Shown here: piece by piece, positions 1 through 5,272 of the stretch
Layout of the letters: the number at the start of each line of letters is the position of its first letter
Numbering within the stretch: position 1 is the first letter of the stretch
Assembly (NCBI GenBank): GCA_021804525.1
Contig: JAJZHJ010000131.1
Coordinates: 1-5,272, forward strand
DNA length: 5,272 nt
DNA from: Bacteroidota bacterium
Lineage (GTDB): Bacteria > Bacteroidota > Bacteroidia > Bacteroidales > Paludibacteraceae
Reading direction: 5' to 3'
Notes under the pieces: generated by a model
Told to the model about the DNA's origin: nothing
The model's database searches: none
What the model saw: only the letters and a program-made list of their open reading frames with translations
Position numbers and translations under genes: made by a program

Positions 1-1762
1 TGAGCGGCTTGTGAAGTGAGCTTCCTTTGCTGTTTTTTGTTCCTTCGGGAATCTCATATACTTTCAACCAATAACAACGCCCTTTTTGTGTGAAAAATAG
101 CATATAGCTATGCATGGATGCAGGATAGATGTATTCAATAAAATCCTCATCACGGGAATTGCTGCCTTTTGAACCCACTCCACCGCGATTTTGTGATTTA
201 AATTCATTTAATGGTGTCCGTTTTATATATCCTAAATGAGAAATGGTGATAATCATCTCTTCGTCTGCATAAAAATCTTCAGGATTAAATTCTTCAGAAG
301 CATACACAATCTCTGTTCGACGTGCATCACCATATTTATTCTTAATTTCGAGTAATTCATCGCAAATAATTTTCATACGATGCTCTTTGTTTTCAAGAAT
401 ATCTTTTAGATTGGTTATCAACAACTTGATTTCCTCGTACTCTGCATGTAGCTTATCTTGTTCCAACCCTGTCAGTTGACGAAGACGCATTTCAACAATT
501 GCTCTTGCTTGAATGTCAGAAAGTTGAAAACGTTCGATTAATCCAGCCCGAGCTTCATCTGGTGTTTTCGATCCTCTTATTATAGCAATCACTTCATCAA
601 TATGATCACTGGCAATAATAAGCCCTTCAAGAATATGTGCTCTTTTTTCAGCTTCAGCTAATTCAAATTGCGTCCGTCTGACCACTACTTCATGTCGGTG
701 ATCGACAAAATGGCCGATAAGACTTCTCAAGGTAAGCATTTGAGGACGACCATGAACCAACGCAATATTATTTACATTGAAAGAAGATTGTAAGGCTGAA
801 TACTTAAACAACTTATTTAATACGACTTGAGAATTGGCATCCCTTTTAATATCAATCACTATGCGCATTCCTTGCCGATCACTTTCATCGTTGATATTCG
901 AAATTCCTTCCAATTTTTTATCTTCCACCATGTCAGCAATCGCTTTGATTAACTCAGCTTTGTTGACCATATAAGGAATTTCGGTCACTATAATCTTTTC
1001 CCGACCATTCGATTCAATTTCAATCTCTACTTTAGAGCGAATAACAATGCGTCCCCGACCTGTTTCAAAGGCTTCGCGGACACCGGCATATCCATAAATG
1101 ATCCCTCCTGTCGGAAAATCAGGCGCTTTTACATACTTAATTAACTCATCGACTGTTATCTCATTATTATTAATGTAAGCAATAGTAGCATCAATAATAT
1201 CTGATAAGTTATGCGGTGGCATATTTGTTGCCATACCAACGGCAATACCGGAAGCTCCATTTACCAAAAGATTCGGGATACGTGTTGGCAACACGGTAGG
1301 CTCTTGCAAAGAATCATCAAAATTGGATTGAAAATCGATGGTATTTTTGTCAATATCCAATAACATTTCCTGAGCAATCTTTTGCAATCGTGCTTCAGTA
1401 TAACGTTGTGCGGCAGGATTGTCTCCGTCTACAGAACCAAAATTTCCTTGTCCATCCACTAACGGATAGCGTAGCGACCAAGGTTGAGCCAAACGAACCA
1501 TAGCCAAATAGACGGCAGAATCGCCATGCGGGTGATATTTACCTAATACTTCCCCCACAATTCTCGCCGACTTCTTATAAGGTTTATTAGCATCTAAACC
1601 CAATTCATTCATCGCGTACAAAATTCTTCGATGCACAGGCTTAAAACCATCCCGCACATCTGGTAATGCACGCGAAACAATCACTGACATAGAATAATCT
1701 ATGTAAGATGATTTCATCTCCTCCTCAATGTTGATCTTTATAATTCTATCGTTATCAATCAT
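1..1762 (-). CDS. gyrA: DNA gyrase subunit A, N-terminal 587 codons (partial, C-terminus beyond left edge)
   Basis: GyrA is the DNA breakage-reunion subunit of the A2B2 gyrase, which introduces negative supercoils using ATP hydrolysed by GyrB. I translated the minus strand directly; it stays open from ATG at 1762 to the window edge. An in-frame TAG lies immediately upstream of this ATG, so the start is well fixed, although Met16 is also preceded by GAGGAGGAG. Visible landmarks are the winged-helix region with [19 protein letters not shown] (residues 63-81), the quinolone-determining segment with Ser82 and Leu86, and catalytic Arg120-Tyr121 in [12 protein letters not shown]. Further on are the tower and coiled-coil region ([21 protein letters not shown]), a variant GyrA box QNRGGVG (524-530), and the start of the C-terminal beta-pinwheel ([20 protein letters not shown]). 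GyrA rather than ParC is favoured by the GyrA box and overall wording. The final seven residues before the edge do not match the expected continuation. Confidence 0.96.
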   Translation of the reverse strand, partial: MIDNDRIIKINIEEEMKSSYIDYSMSVIVSRALPDVRDGFKPVHRRILYAMNELGLDANKPYKKSARIVGEVLGKYHPHGDSAVYLAMVRLAQPWSLRYPLVDGQGNFGSVDGDNPAAQRYTEARLQKIAQEMLLDIDKNTIDFQSNFDDSLQEPTVLPTRIPNLLVNGASGIAVGMATNMPPHNLSDIIDATIAYINNNEITVDELIKYVKAPDFPTGGIIYGYAGVREAFETGRGRIVIRSKVEIEIESNGREKIIVTEIPYMVNKAELIKAIADMVEDKKLEGISNINDESDRQGMRIVIDIKRDANSQVVLNKLFKYSALQSSFNVNNIALVHGRPQMLTLRSLIGHFVDHRHEVVVRRTQFELAEAEKRAHILEGLIIASDHIDEVIAIIRGSKTPDEARAGLIERFQLSDIQARAIVEMRLRQLTGLEQDKLHAEYEEIKLLITNLKDILENKEHRMKIICDELLEIKNKYGDARRTEIVYASEEFNPEDFYADEEMIITISHLGYIKRTPLNEFKSQNRGGVGSKGSNSRDEDFIEYIYPASMHSYMLFFTQKGRCYWLKVYEIPEGTKNSKGSSLHKPL

Positions 1763-1890
1763 CTATTCTAATTAATTGATTTCTGTAACTCTGCTTTAAA
1801 AAGCGCACTAAGTTATCTATTTTCACAGATATTGCCAAGCAATTTGGTGAATTTTGTGAACAAAAAAGGTTAATCAATTGATGAGAATCT
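1763..1890 (-). other. ispE-gyrA intergenic leader with two short palindromes
   Basis: This 128-bp AT-rich gap separates the ispE stop from the gyrA start, both on the minus strand. It contains two perfect short dyads: TTTTGT-GA-ACAAAA at 1852-1865 and ATCAATTGAT at 1873-1882. The first has only two bases between its arms, so it cannot fold as a simple hairpin and looks more like a protein site than a terminator. No strong Rho-independent terminator is present after ispE, so co-transcription of gyrA with ispE is possible. The word TATCTGTG on the minus strand (1823-1830) differs from TAnnTTTG at one base and is only a weak promoter candidate. There is no clear Shine-Dalgarno sequence before gyrA, as is common in Bacteroidota. 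Confidence 0.3.
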
Positions 1891-2706
1891 TTATTTGAAG
1901 TTGAATGTATGACTCCAAACAAAGCATCCATCTATATTGAATTCTGGTTTAGCATTCGGCGGAAAGAAGCCATACAATGCCGATCCAGATCCTGACATAG
2001 AAGCATAGATAGCTCCTTGGCTATATAAAATTGTTTTTAGATCATGGAGAAACGGAAACTTTGAAAACATAACCGATTCAAAATCATTATGGATAGTTTT
2101 CTCCCAAGTGTCTATAGGATTCTTAACAAGTTCATTGACTGATACGTCAACTTTTCTTGGTGTAATAGCATGATAAGCCTCTCGTGTAGAAATATGAATT
2201 GAAGGCTTTATAACAACCAATAAATAAGAATCTAGACTTAACTCAACTGGCTGCAAGATTTCTCCTCTTTGAGTTGCAAAGGCAGGTTGATTACGAATAA
2301 AAAACGAACAATCAGAACCCAATACGGAAGCATACTTTTCCATTTGTTCGTTAGTCAAATTCAATGAATATGAATCATTTAGTAACTTAATCATAGACGC
2401 GGCATCCGATGATCCACCACCAAGCCCTGCACCTAATGGAATGTTTTTATGTAAATAAATAGACAACTCTGGCAAATCAAAATCAGCTTTGATCATTTGA
2501 TAAGCCCTCATGACCAAATTGTTTTCAATAGCATCAGGAATAGCAACCCCTGAAATGGTAAACGTTGTTTTATCAGCCGAAATAACCTCTAAGGCATCAC
2601 AAAGAGGGATCGGATAAAAAATGGTTTCAATGTTATGAAATCCATCATTTCTTCTTTCAACAATATTTAATCCAATATTAATTTTCGCGTTCGGAAAACA
2701 CAGCAT
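1891..2706 (-). CDS. ispE: 4-diphosphocytidyl-2-C-methyl-D-erythritol kinase
   Basis: IspE phosphorylates the 2-hydroxyl of CDP-methylerythritol with ATP, a middle step of the cytosolic MEP (non-mevalonate) route to IPP and DMAPP. The 271-residue product is near the usual family length of about 280. It shows the GHMP-kinase pattern in order: the N-terminal PNAKINIGLN (5-14) with the conserved Lys8, DGFHNIET (21-28) with the conserved His24, the glycine-rich ATP loop PLGAGLGGGSSDAA (90-103), LGSDCSFF (129-136) with the presumed catalytic Asp132, and the C-terminal glycine motif MSGSGSALYG (237-246). All expected key residues are present, so the enzyme looks functional. The ATG at 2704-2706 puts the AKxN motif at the usual distance from the N-terminus. 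No Shine-Dalgarno sequence precedes it; the leader is AT-rich. The gene is divergent from dnaB and upstream of gyrA. Confidence 0.96.
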   Translation of the reverse strand: MLCFPNAKINIGLNIVERRNDGFHNIETIFYPIPLCDALEVISADKTTFTISGVAIPDAIENNLVMRAYQMIKADFDLPELSIYLHKNIPLGAGLGGGSSDAASMIKLLNDSYSLNLTNEQMEKYASVLGSDCSFFIRNQPAFATQRGEILQPVELSLDSYLLVVIKPSIHISTREAYHAITPRKVDVSVNELVKNPIDTWEKTIHNDFESVMFSKFPFLHDLKTILYSQGAIYASMSGSGSALYGFFPPNAKPEFNIDGCFVWSHTFNFK

Positions 2707-2733
2707 GGCGTCAGTATATATAAATAGTTGCTA

Positions 2734-2751
2734 AAATGGGTTAAGCCATTT
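2734..2751. repeat. Inverted repeat in the ispE 5' leader
   Basis: AAATGG (2734-2739) and CCATTT (2746-2751) form a 6-bp dyad around a 6-base centre. The centre GTTAAG is itself nearly symmetric, so the whole 18-bp element is a palindrome apart from one G/G mismatch pair. It lies 28-45 bases upstream of the ispE ATG, downstream of the candidate promoter, and so within the predicted transcript. It could act as a small RNA hairpin or an operator-like site. Its function is unknown, and short dyads arise by chance in AT-rich DNA. Confidence 0.25.
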
Positions 2752-2788
2752 ATGATGAAGAGATTCGTAATATGAACAATTTCCTATG

Positions 2789-2796
2789 CAAAGGTA
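2789..2796 (-). promoter_or_regulatory. Candidate Bacteroidota -7 promoter element for ispE
   Basis: The minus strand reads TACCTTTG here, an exact match to the TAnnTTTG -7 consensus recognised by the primary sigma factor of Bacteroides. Initiation would fall near 2780-2785, giving an ispE leader of roughly 75-80 bases. No convincing TTTG-type -33 box is seen about 20 bases further upstream (around 2816-2826), so the call rests on the -7 word and its position. The hairpin at 2923-2961 lies just upstream and could insulate this promoter from minus-strand read-through. Confidence 0.5.
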
Positions 2797-2922
2797 AAAA
2801 AACTTTTCTGTCATACATTCCGCGAAATCATCTTCCTTCAAATATTCGCCTGATGTCATGAGATTACGTTATTTATTAGCAAGCTGTAACCAACCGCAAT
2901 TTTCACACAGAAACACACTTTT

Positions 2923-2961
2923 TAAAAAGCAGCAATCATGGCTGACATTTGCTGCTTTTTA
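2923..2961. terminator. Bidirectional terminator-like hairpin between ispE and dnaB
   Basis: A perfect 13-bp inverted repeat (2923-2935 with 2949-2961, core AAAAAGCAGCAA / TTGCTGCTTTTT) encloses a 13-base loop. The GC-containing core is flanked by A and T runs, so a transcript from either direction would end in a U-rich tail, as in an intrinsic terminator. Because the neighbouring known genes diverge from this region, neither of them needs a terminator here. Its most natural use is to end a minus-strand transcript coming from 3000-3250, since the 19-codon frame stops exactly at its edge, or a plus-strand transcript from 2800-2920. Confidence 0.6.
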
Positions 2962-3018
2962 CTGGCAATATATCATTTCGTTTTTTGCCTCTTTCTCAAC
3001 AATTTCTATATATTTCAT
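2959..3018 (-). CDS. Candidate 19-residue micro-protein or leader peptide
   Basis: The minus strand encodes MKYIEIVEKEAKNEMIYCQ followed by TAA. It is unlike any family I recognise. Three things make it worth listing: an AAGGAG Shine-Dalgarno match lies exactly 6 bases before the ATG, an in-frame TAG abuts the ATG so the frame cannot be longer, and the stop codon touches the start of a terminator-like hairpin. Together these give the layout of a complete mini-gene. The peptide is polar and charged, without a membrane segment. No clear promoter was found. It could instead be a coincidence in AT-rich intergenic DNA, or a non-coding RNA whose sequence happens to contain a short frame. Confidence 0.33.
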   Translation of the reverse strand: MKYIEIVEKEAKNEMIYCQ

Positions 3019-3024
3019 CTATAG

Positions 3025-3030
3025 CTCCTT
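3025..3030 (-). promoter_or_regulatory. Strong Shine-Dalgarno sequence before the 19-residue frame
   Basis: AAGGAG on the minus strand lies 6 bases upstream of ATG 3016-3018, at ideal spacing. Most Bacteroidota genes lack such sites, and gyrA and ispE in this window have none, so a near-consensus site in an intergenic region stands out. It is the main support for translation of the micro-frame. Confidence 0.4.
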
Positions 3031-3264
3031 AATCTTTTATTTCCGTCCCCTGTAACTTGCAAACGACAAAATAATAAAGAAACTGCTCTTTTAATGATAA
3101 ACTAACAAACAGACGGAATATTATTCCATTGATTTAATTGCATAGATTCGTTCCCCTTTTTTCTAAGCCTCTTCAATCATACAGAACTAAAAATAGACTG
3201 GCATCTCTATCTCCAAATAAATGGATACTGTTAGCAACTTGTTAATATGTTTTTCAAGAAGTAA

Positions 3265-3270
3265 AGAGGA
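3265..3270 (+). promoter_or_regulatory. Shine-Dalgarno-like sequence upstream of dnaB
   Basis: AGAGGA is followed after 3 bases by ATG 3274, which opens a 14-codon frame and not dnaB. It lies 13 bases before the alternative dnaB start TTG 3284 and 40 bases before the preferred ATG 3311. Its position therefore favours loading ribosomes on the short leader frame, with dnaB reached by coupling or by re-initiation. Confidence 0.4.
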
Positions 3271-3273
3271 AAA

Positions 3274-3318
3274 ATGAGTAGATTTGAACTTGAAAAAACA
3301 CTTATATCAGATGGATAA
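3274..3318 (+). CDS. Candidate 14-residue leader peptide overlapping the dnaB start
   Basis: This frame reads MSRFELEKTLISDG and ends in TAA at 3316-3318. It has the only good ribosome binding site in front of dnaB (AGAGGA, 3 bases before the ATG). Its stop overlaps the preferred dnaB ATG by 8 bases in the pattern ATGGATAA, a typical geometry for translational coupling, in which ribosomes ending the leader restart on dnaB in a different frame. No known function or family is recognised. Alternatives are that the frame is a coincidence, or that a base error nearby has split one longer N-terminus. The absence of attenuator-like codon runs argues against classical amino-acid sensing. Confidence 0.35.
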   Translation: MSRFELEKTLISDG

Positions 3319-4852
3319 TAATCAAAAGAATACAAGACGCAAAGCGACACTACCAGCAACAATTTCCTCGAATGACTTTGGAAAACTTCCACCGCAGGCA
3401 TTAGAATTGGAAGAAGATGTTTTAGGTGCCATGATGCTTGAAAAAGATGCTTACTTTTTAGTTAGCGAAATTCTTTCGCCGGATTCTTTCTACAAAGAAG
3501 CAAATAATAAGATATATAAAGCTATTGTTGACTTGGCACTTAAGCAAGAACCAATTGACATGCATACCGTTACCGAACAACTTCGCAAAAATGGTGTGTT
3601 GGAAGAAATTGGAGGAGCATATTACATTACACTTCTTACTGCCAAAATAGCTTCCGCCGCGCATATAGAATTTCATGCTCGCATCATCGCCCAGAAATAT
3701 TTAGCACGTGAATTGATTCGGGTTTCGAGTGAGATTCTCTCCAAAGCATTTGATGATCGTACTGATGTGGTTGATTTAATGCAAGAAGCTGAAGGCATGC
3801 TTTTTGAAGTATCACAAAGAAATGTAAAAAAAGACGTACAACAAATAAATCCTATTATTGAAGAAGCCGTTAAACGAATTCAGGAAGCTTCAAAACGTCC
3901 AGAAGGACTAAGTGGTATCCCTTCTGGATTTCATAGCTTAGATAAAATTACTTCAGGATGGCAACGTTCTGATTTAATTATTATTGCAGCTCGTCCGGCA
4001 ATGGGGAAAACTGCATTTGTCATTTCAATGGCTCGCAATATGGCAGTAGACTATAACATGCCGGTAGCGCTTTTTTCTCTTGAAATGTCAAATGTCCAAT
4101 TAGTAAATCGTTTGTTGATGAACGTATGTGAAATAGAAGGTGATAAAATTAAAAACGGGCAATTAGCCCCATTTGAATGGCTTCAATTAGATTATAAACT
4201 CAAAAAGCTATATGATGCCCCCATCTATCTAGACGACACGCCAAGTCTTTCAGTATTTGAATTACGAACCAAAGCTCGTCGCTTAGTGAAAGAGCATAAT
4301 ATTAAAATCTTGATTATTGACTATTTGCAATTGATGAATGCCAGTGGAATGACTTTTGGCAGCCGTGAACAAGAAGTTAGTACCATTTCACGCTCGTTGA
4401 AAGGCCTTTCCAAAGAATTAGACATCCCTATTATTGCTTTATCTCAGTTAAATCGAAGTTTGGAAGGACGGATAGGACATGAAGGAAAACGTCCTCAATT
4501 ATCAGATTTGCGTGAATCGGGAGCAATAGAACAAGATGCTGATATGGTTTGCTTTATTCACCGCCCTGAATATTATAAAGTAACAGAAGATACACAAGGA
4601 AATTCATTAATCGGAATGGCGGAAATTATTATTGCAAAGCACCGAAATGGGGCAACCGGTGACGTTATGTTACGCTTCAAAGGACAATTTGCCAAATTTA
4701 CGAACAAAGACGATGAAGATGAAAGTTCTTATCAAGGCTATATTTCAAAAATAAATGAGAATAACTCCTTCACCTCTCCAAATAATGGAACCTCAAGTCT
4801 GGAAGCATATCCACCACCTCCTTTACCAAACGAGTATGATGTTCCATTTTAA
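3311..4852 (+). CDS. dnaB: Replicative DNA helicase DnaB
   Basis: DnaB is the hexameric ring helicase that unwinds DNA ahead of the replication fork, moving 5'-3' on the lagging strand with ATP and binding primase through its N-terminal domain. From ATG 3311 the product is 513 residues. It has an N-terminal DnaB domain (about 25-130, beginning LPPQALELEEDVLGAMMLEK), a linker region (about 160-190), and a RecA-like ATPase (about 195-465). The ATPase shows Walker A ARPAMGKT (227-234), catalytic Glu258 in LFSLEMS, Walker B ILIIDYLQL (333-341), ALSQLNR with Gln379, SDLRESGAIEQDAD (398-411), and KHRNGATG with the likely arginine finger Arg445. No intein interrupts it. A low-complexity acidic, proline-rich tail (about 466-513) ends in YDVPF. 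TTG 3284 would add nine residues, but ATG 3311 better matches remembered Bacteroidales DnaB N-termini and overlaps a leader frame. Confidence 0.96.
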   Translation: MDNNQKNTRRKATLPATISSNDFGKLPPQALELEEDVLGAMMLEKDAYFLVSEILSPDSFYKEANNKIYKAIVDLALKQEPIDMHTVTEQLRKNGVLEEIGGAYYITLLTAKIASAAHIEFHARIIAQKYLARELIRVSSEILSKAFDDRTDVVDLMQEAEGMLFEVSQRNVKKDVQQINPIIEEAVKRIQEASKRPEGLSGIPSGFHSLDKITSGWQRSDLIIIAARPAMGKTAFVISMARNMAVDYNMPVALFSLEMSNVQLVNRLLMNVCEIEGDKIKNGQLAPFEWLQLDYKLKKLYDAPIYLDDTPSLSVFELRTKARRLVKEHNIKILIIDYLQLMNASGMTFGSREQEVSTISRSLKGLSKELDIPIIALSQLNRSLEGRIGHEGKRPQLSDLRESGAIEQDADMVCFIHRPEYYKVTEDTQGNSLIGMAEIIIAKHRNGATGDVMLRFKGQFAKFTNKDDEDESSYQGYISKINENNSFTSPNNGTSSLEAYPPPPLPNEYDVPF

Positions 4853-4959
4853 TGGGGCTTTCGAAACAATGACAAAAACAAATTTAGTCGCCATTTGCTA
4901 ATGCAACAGCTTAATTCGTTTGGTTTTCTTTGCTCATTTCTATTCAAAAATCCCAATAA

Positions 4960-5002
4960 TATTGCTTAAAAAATAAAGGACTAATTTATTTTTTAAGCAA
5001 TA
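4960..5002. terminator. Bidirectional terminator between convergent dnaB and aspS
   Basis: A perfect 18-bp inverted repeat (4960-4977 with 4985-5002, arm TATTGCTTAAAAAATAAA) encloses the 7-base loop GGACTAA. It stands 107 bases after the dnaB stop and 98 bases after the aspS stop, where two converging genes need termination. The stem is very AT-rich, with two G-C pairs in each arm-to-arm pairing, so the six-base A and T tracts are inside the stem instead of following it. Strength as an intrinsic terminator is thus less certain than the fold itself, and protection of 3' ends is another possible role. I see nothing else in the 248-bp gap. Confidence 0.7.
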
Positions 5003-5100
5003 CTCATTTAAATGGAACAATCCAATGACATAGGGAATAAAATCACTCCAAAAAGAAATATACTTGCAAAGATTTTTGAAATATCGAGTCATGTTGCCAA

Positions 5101-5272
5101 TTACGCCTCAGGTGTTACTAATTTCAAATTGAGTTCTTTCAACTGATTCACGTCAATTGGGGATGGAGCTCCGCTCATCATATCTCGTCCCGAATTATTT
5201 TTTGGAAATGCAATACAATCGCGAATGCTATCTAACCCGGCAAATAAAGAAACAATTCGATCGAGACCAAAT
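5101..5272 (-). CDS. aspS: Aspartyl-tRNA synthetase, C-terminal 56 codons (partial, N-terminus beyond right edge)
   Basis: AspS charges tRNA-Asp with aspartate using ATP and is a class II synthetase acting in the cytosol. The minus-strand translation begins at the edge with [12 protein letters not shown], which contains the motif 3 arginine in GLDR, an ATP-binding residue of class II enzymes. It continues [18 protein letters not shown] and [15 protein letters not shown], then ends LVTPEA and TAA at 5101-5103. The FGLDR...IRDxIAFPK wording fits bacterial AspS; AsnS usually has a GFGxGFER-type motif and LysS a GIDR...ILFP version, so those are less likely. About nine tenths of the gene, including the anticodon-binding domain, lies outside the window. 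The gene converges on dnaB. Confidence 0.9.
   Translation of the reverse strand, partial: FGLDRIVSLFAGLDSIRDCIAFPKNNSGRDMMSGAPSPIDVNQLKELNLKLVTPEA

Larger units (their letters stand above)
2707..3310. other. Divergent ispE-dnaB intergenic region, about 600 bp
   Basis: This stretch separates two divergently transcribed genes and holds no long protein gene. A 65-codon plus-strand frame (2858-3055) has no ribosome binding site and no family likeness, and runs straight through the hairpin, so I do not call it. The region contains the ispE promoter candidate, the hairpin at 2923-2961, and three minus-strand micro-frames, each preceded by a G-rich Shine-Dalgarno-like word: 5 codons at 3187-3204 (MPVYF, GGAG 6 bases before ATG), 13 codons at 3102-3143 (MQLNQWNNIPSVC, AGGGGA 8 bases before), and 19 codons at 2959-3018. 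A perfect short palindrome GGAATA-T-TATTCC lies at 3115-3127. I found no convincing TAnnTTTG promoter for dnaB; TAGATTCG (3143-3150) and TATGTTTT (3246-3253) each have one mismatch and lack a good -33 box. Confidence 0.6.

Noticed and set aside
1801..2910. DnaA boxes or a replication origin near gyrA or in the ispE-dnaB gap
   Set aside because: TTTTCACACA and TTATCTATTTTCACA resemble TTATNCACA only loosely, and there is no cluster of boxes.
2858..3055. 65-codon plus-strand frame with a hydrophobic, Phe/Tyr-rich C-terminal half
   Set aside because: It has no ribosome binding site, runs straight through a perfect terminator-like hairpin, resembles no family, and its hydrophobic look is what T-rich intergenic DNA gives in translation.
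3115..3127. Palindrome GGAATA-T-TATTCC as an operator for dnaB
   Set aside because: It is a single short AT-rich dyad about 150-200 bases from the dnaB start, with no second copy or aligned promoter in view.
2923..3214. tmRNA, 6S RNA or another known structured RNA in the ispE-dnaB gap
   Set aside because: The GGGGAC stretch upstream of a short frame suggested tmRNA, but there is no tRNA-like acceptor or T-arm, and the peptide does not end like a proteolysis tag. I saw no long symmetric 6S-type fold.
3458..3676. 72-codon minus-strand frame
   Set aside because: It lies wholly antisense inside the well-supported dnaB coding region and has no independent support.
4852..4872. Short frame ATGGGGCTTTCG... 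overlapping the dnaB stop codon
   Set aside because: It ends after six codons, and the TAATG overlap alone is too weak to suggest a coupled gene.
4940..5092. 50-codon minus-strand frame starting 8 bases after the aspS stop
   Set aside because: It reads across both arms of the 4960-5002 hairpin, lacks a Shine-Dalgarno sequence, and has a composition typical of translated AT-rich DNA. Its closeness to aspS is the only point in favour.

Overview
The window is a piece of chromosomal housekeeping DNA, very probably from a member of the Bacteroidota and most likely the order Bacteroidales. Three things point there: GyrA and DnaB read with the wording I recall for that group (for example the GyrA start [20 protein letters not shown] and the variant GyrA box QNRGGVG), the DNA is AT-rich, and one clear promoter-like word (TACCTTTG) fits the Bacteroides -7 consensus TAnnTTTG. 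The assignment rests on remembered family sequences, not on a search.

Layout, left to right. Bases 1-1762 (minus strand) hold the first 587 codons of gyrA (DNA gyrase subunit A), cut by the left edge. A 128-bp AT-rich gap follows, then ispE (minus, 1891-2706), a kinase of the MEP isoprenoid pathway. ispE lies upstream of gyrA on the same strand, so read-through from ispE into gyrA is possible. Bases 2707-3310 form a roughly 600-bp divergent intergenic region that holds an ispE promoter candidate, a 13-bp hairpin with A/T tracts on both sides, several very short minus-strand reading frames with Shine-Dalgarno-like sequences, and a 14-codon leader frame that overlaps the likely dnaB start. dnaB (replicative helicase) runs on the plus strand, best start 3311, to 4852. 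It converges on aspS (aspartyl-tRNA synthetase, minus, last 56 codons at 5101-5272, cut by the right edge). An 18-bp perfect hairpin at 4960-5002 sits between the two and probably terminates transcription from both sides.

The genes do not form one pathway. gyrA and dnaB both serve chromosome replication (supercoil control and fork unwinding), ispE makes an isoprenoid precursor, and aspS charges tRNA-Asp. No mobile element, CRISPR array, rRNA, tRNA or defence system was seen. The parts least explained by known genes are the ispE-dnaB intergenic region, with a possible small transcript encoding micro-peptides, and the translational leader arrangement in front of dnaB. The first ~22 bases of the window also look unlike the expected gyrA sequence.
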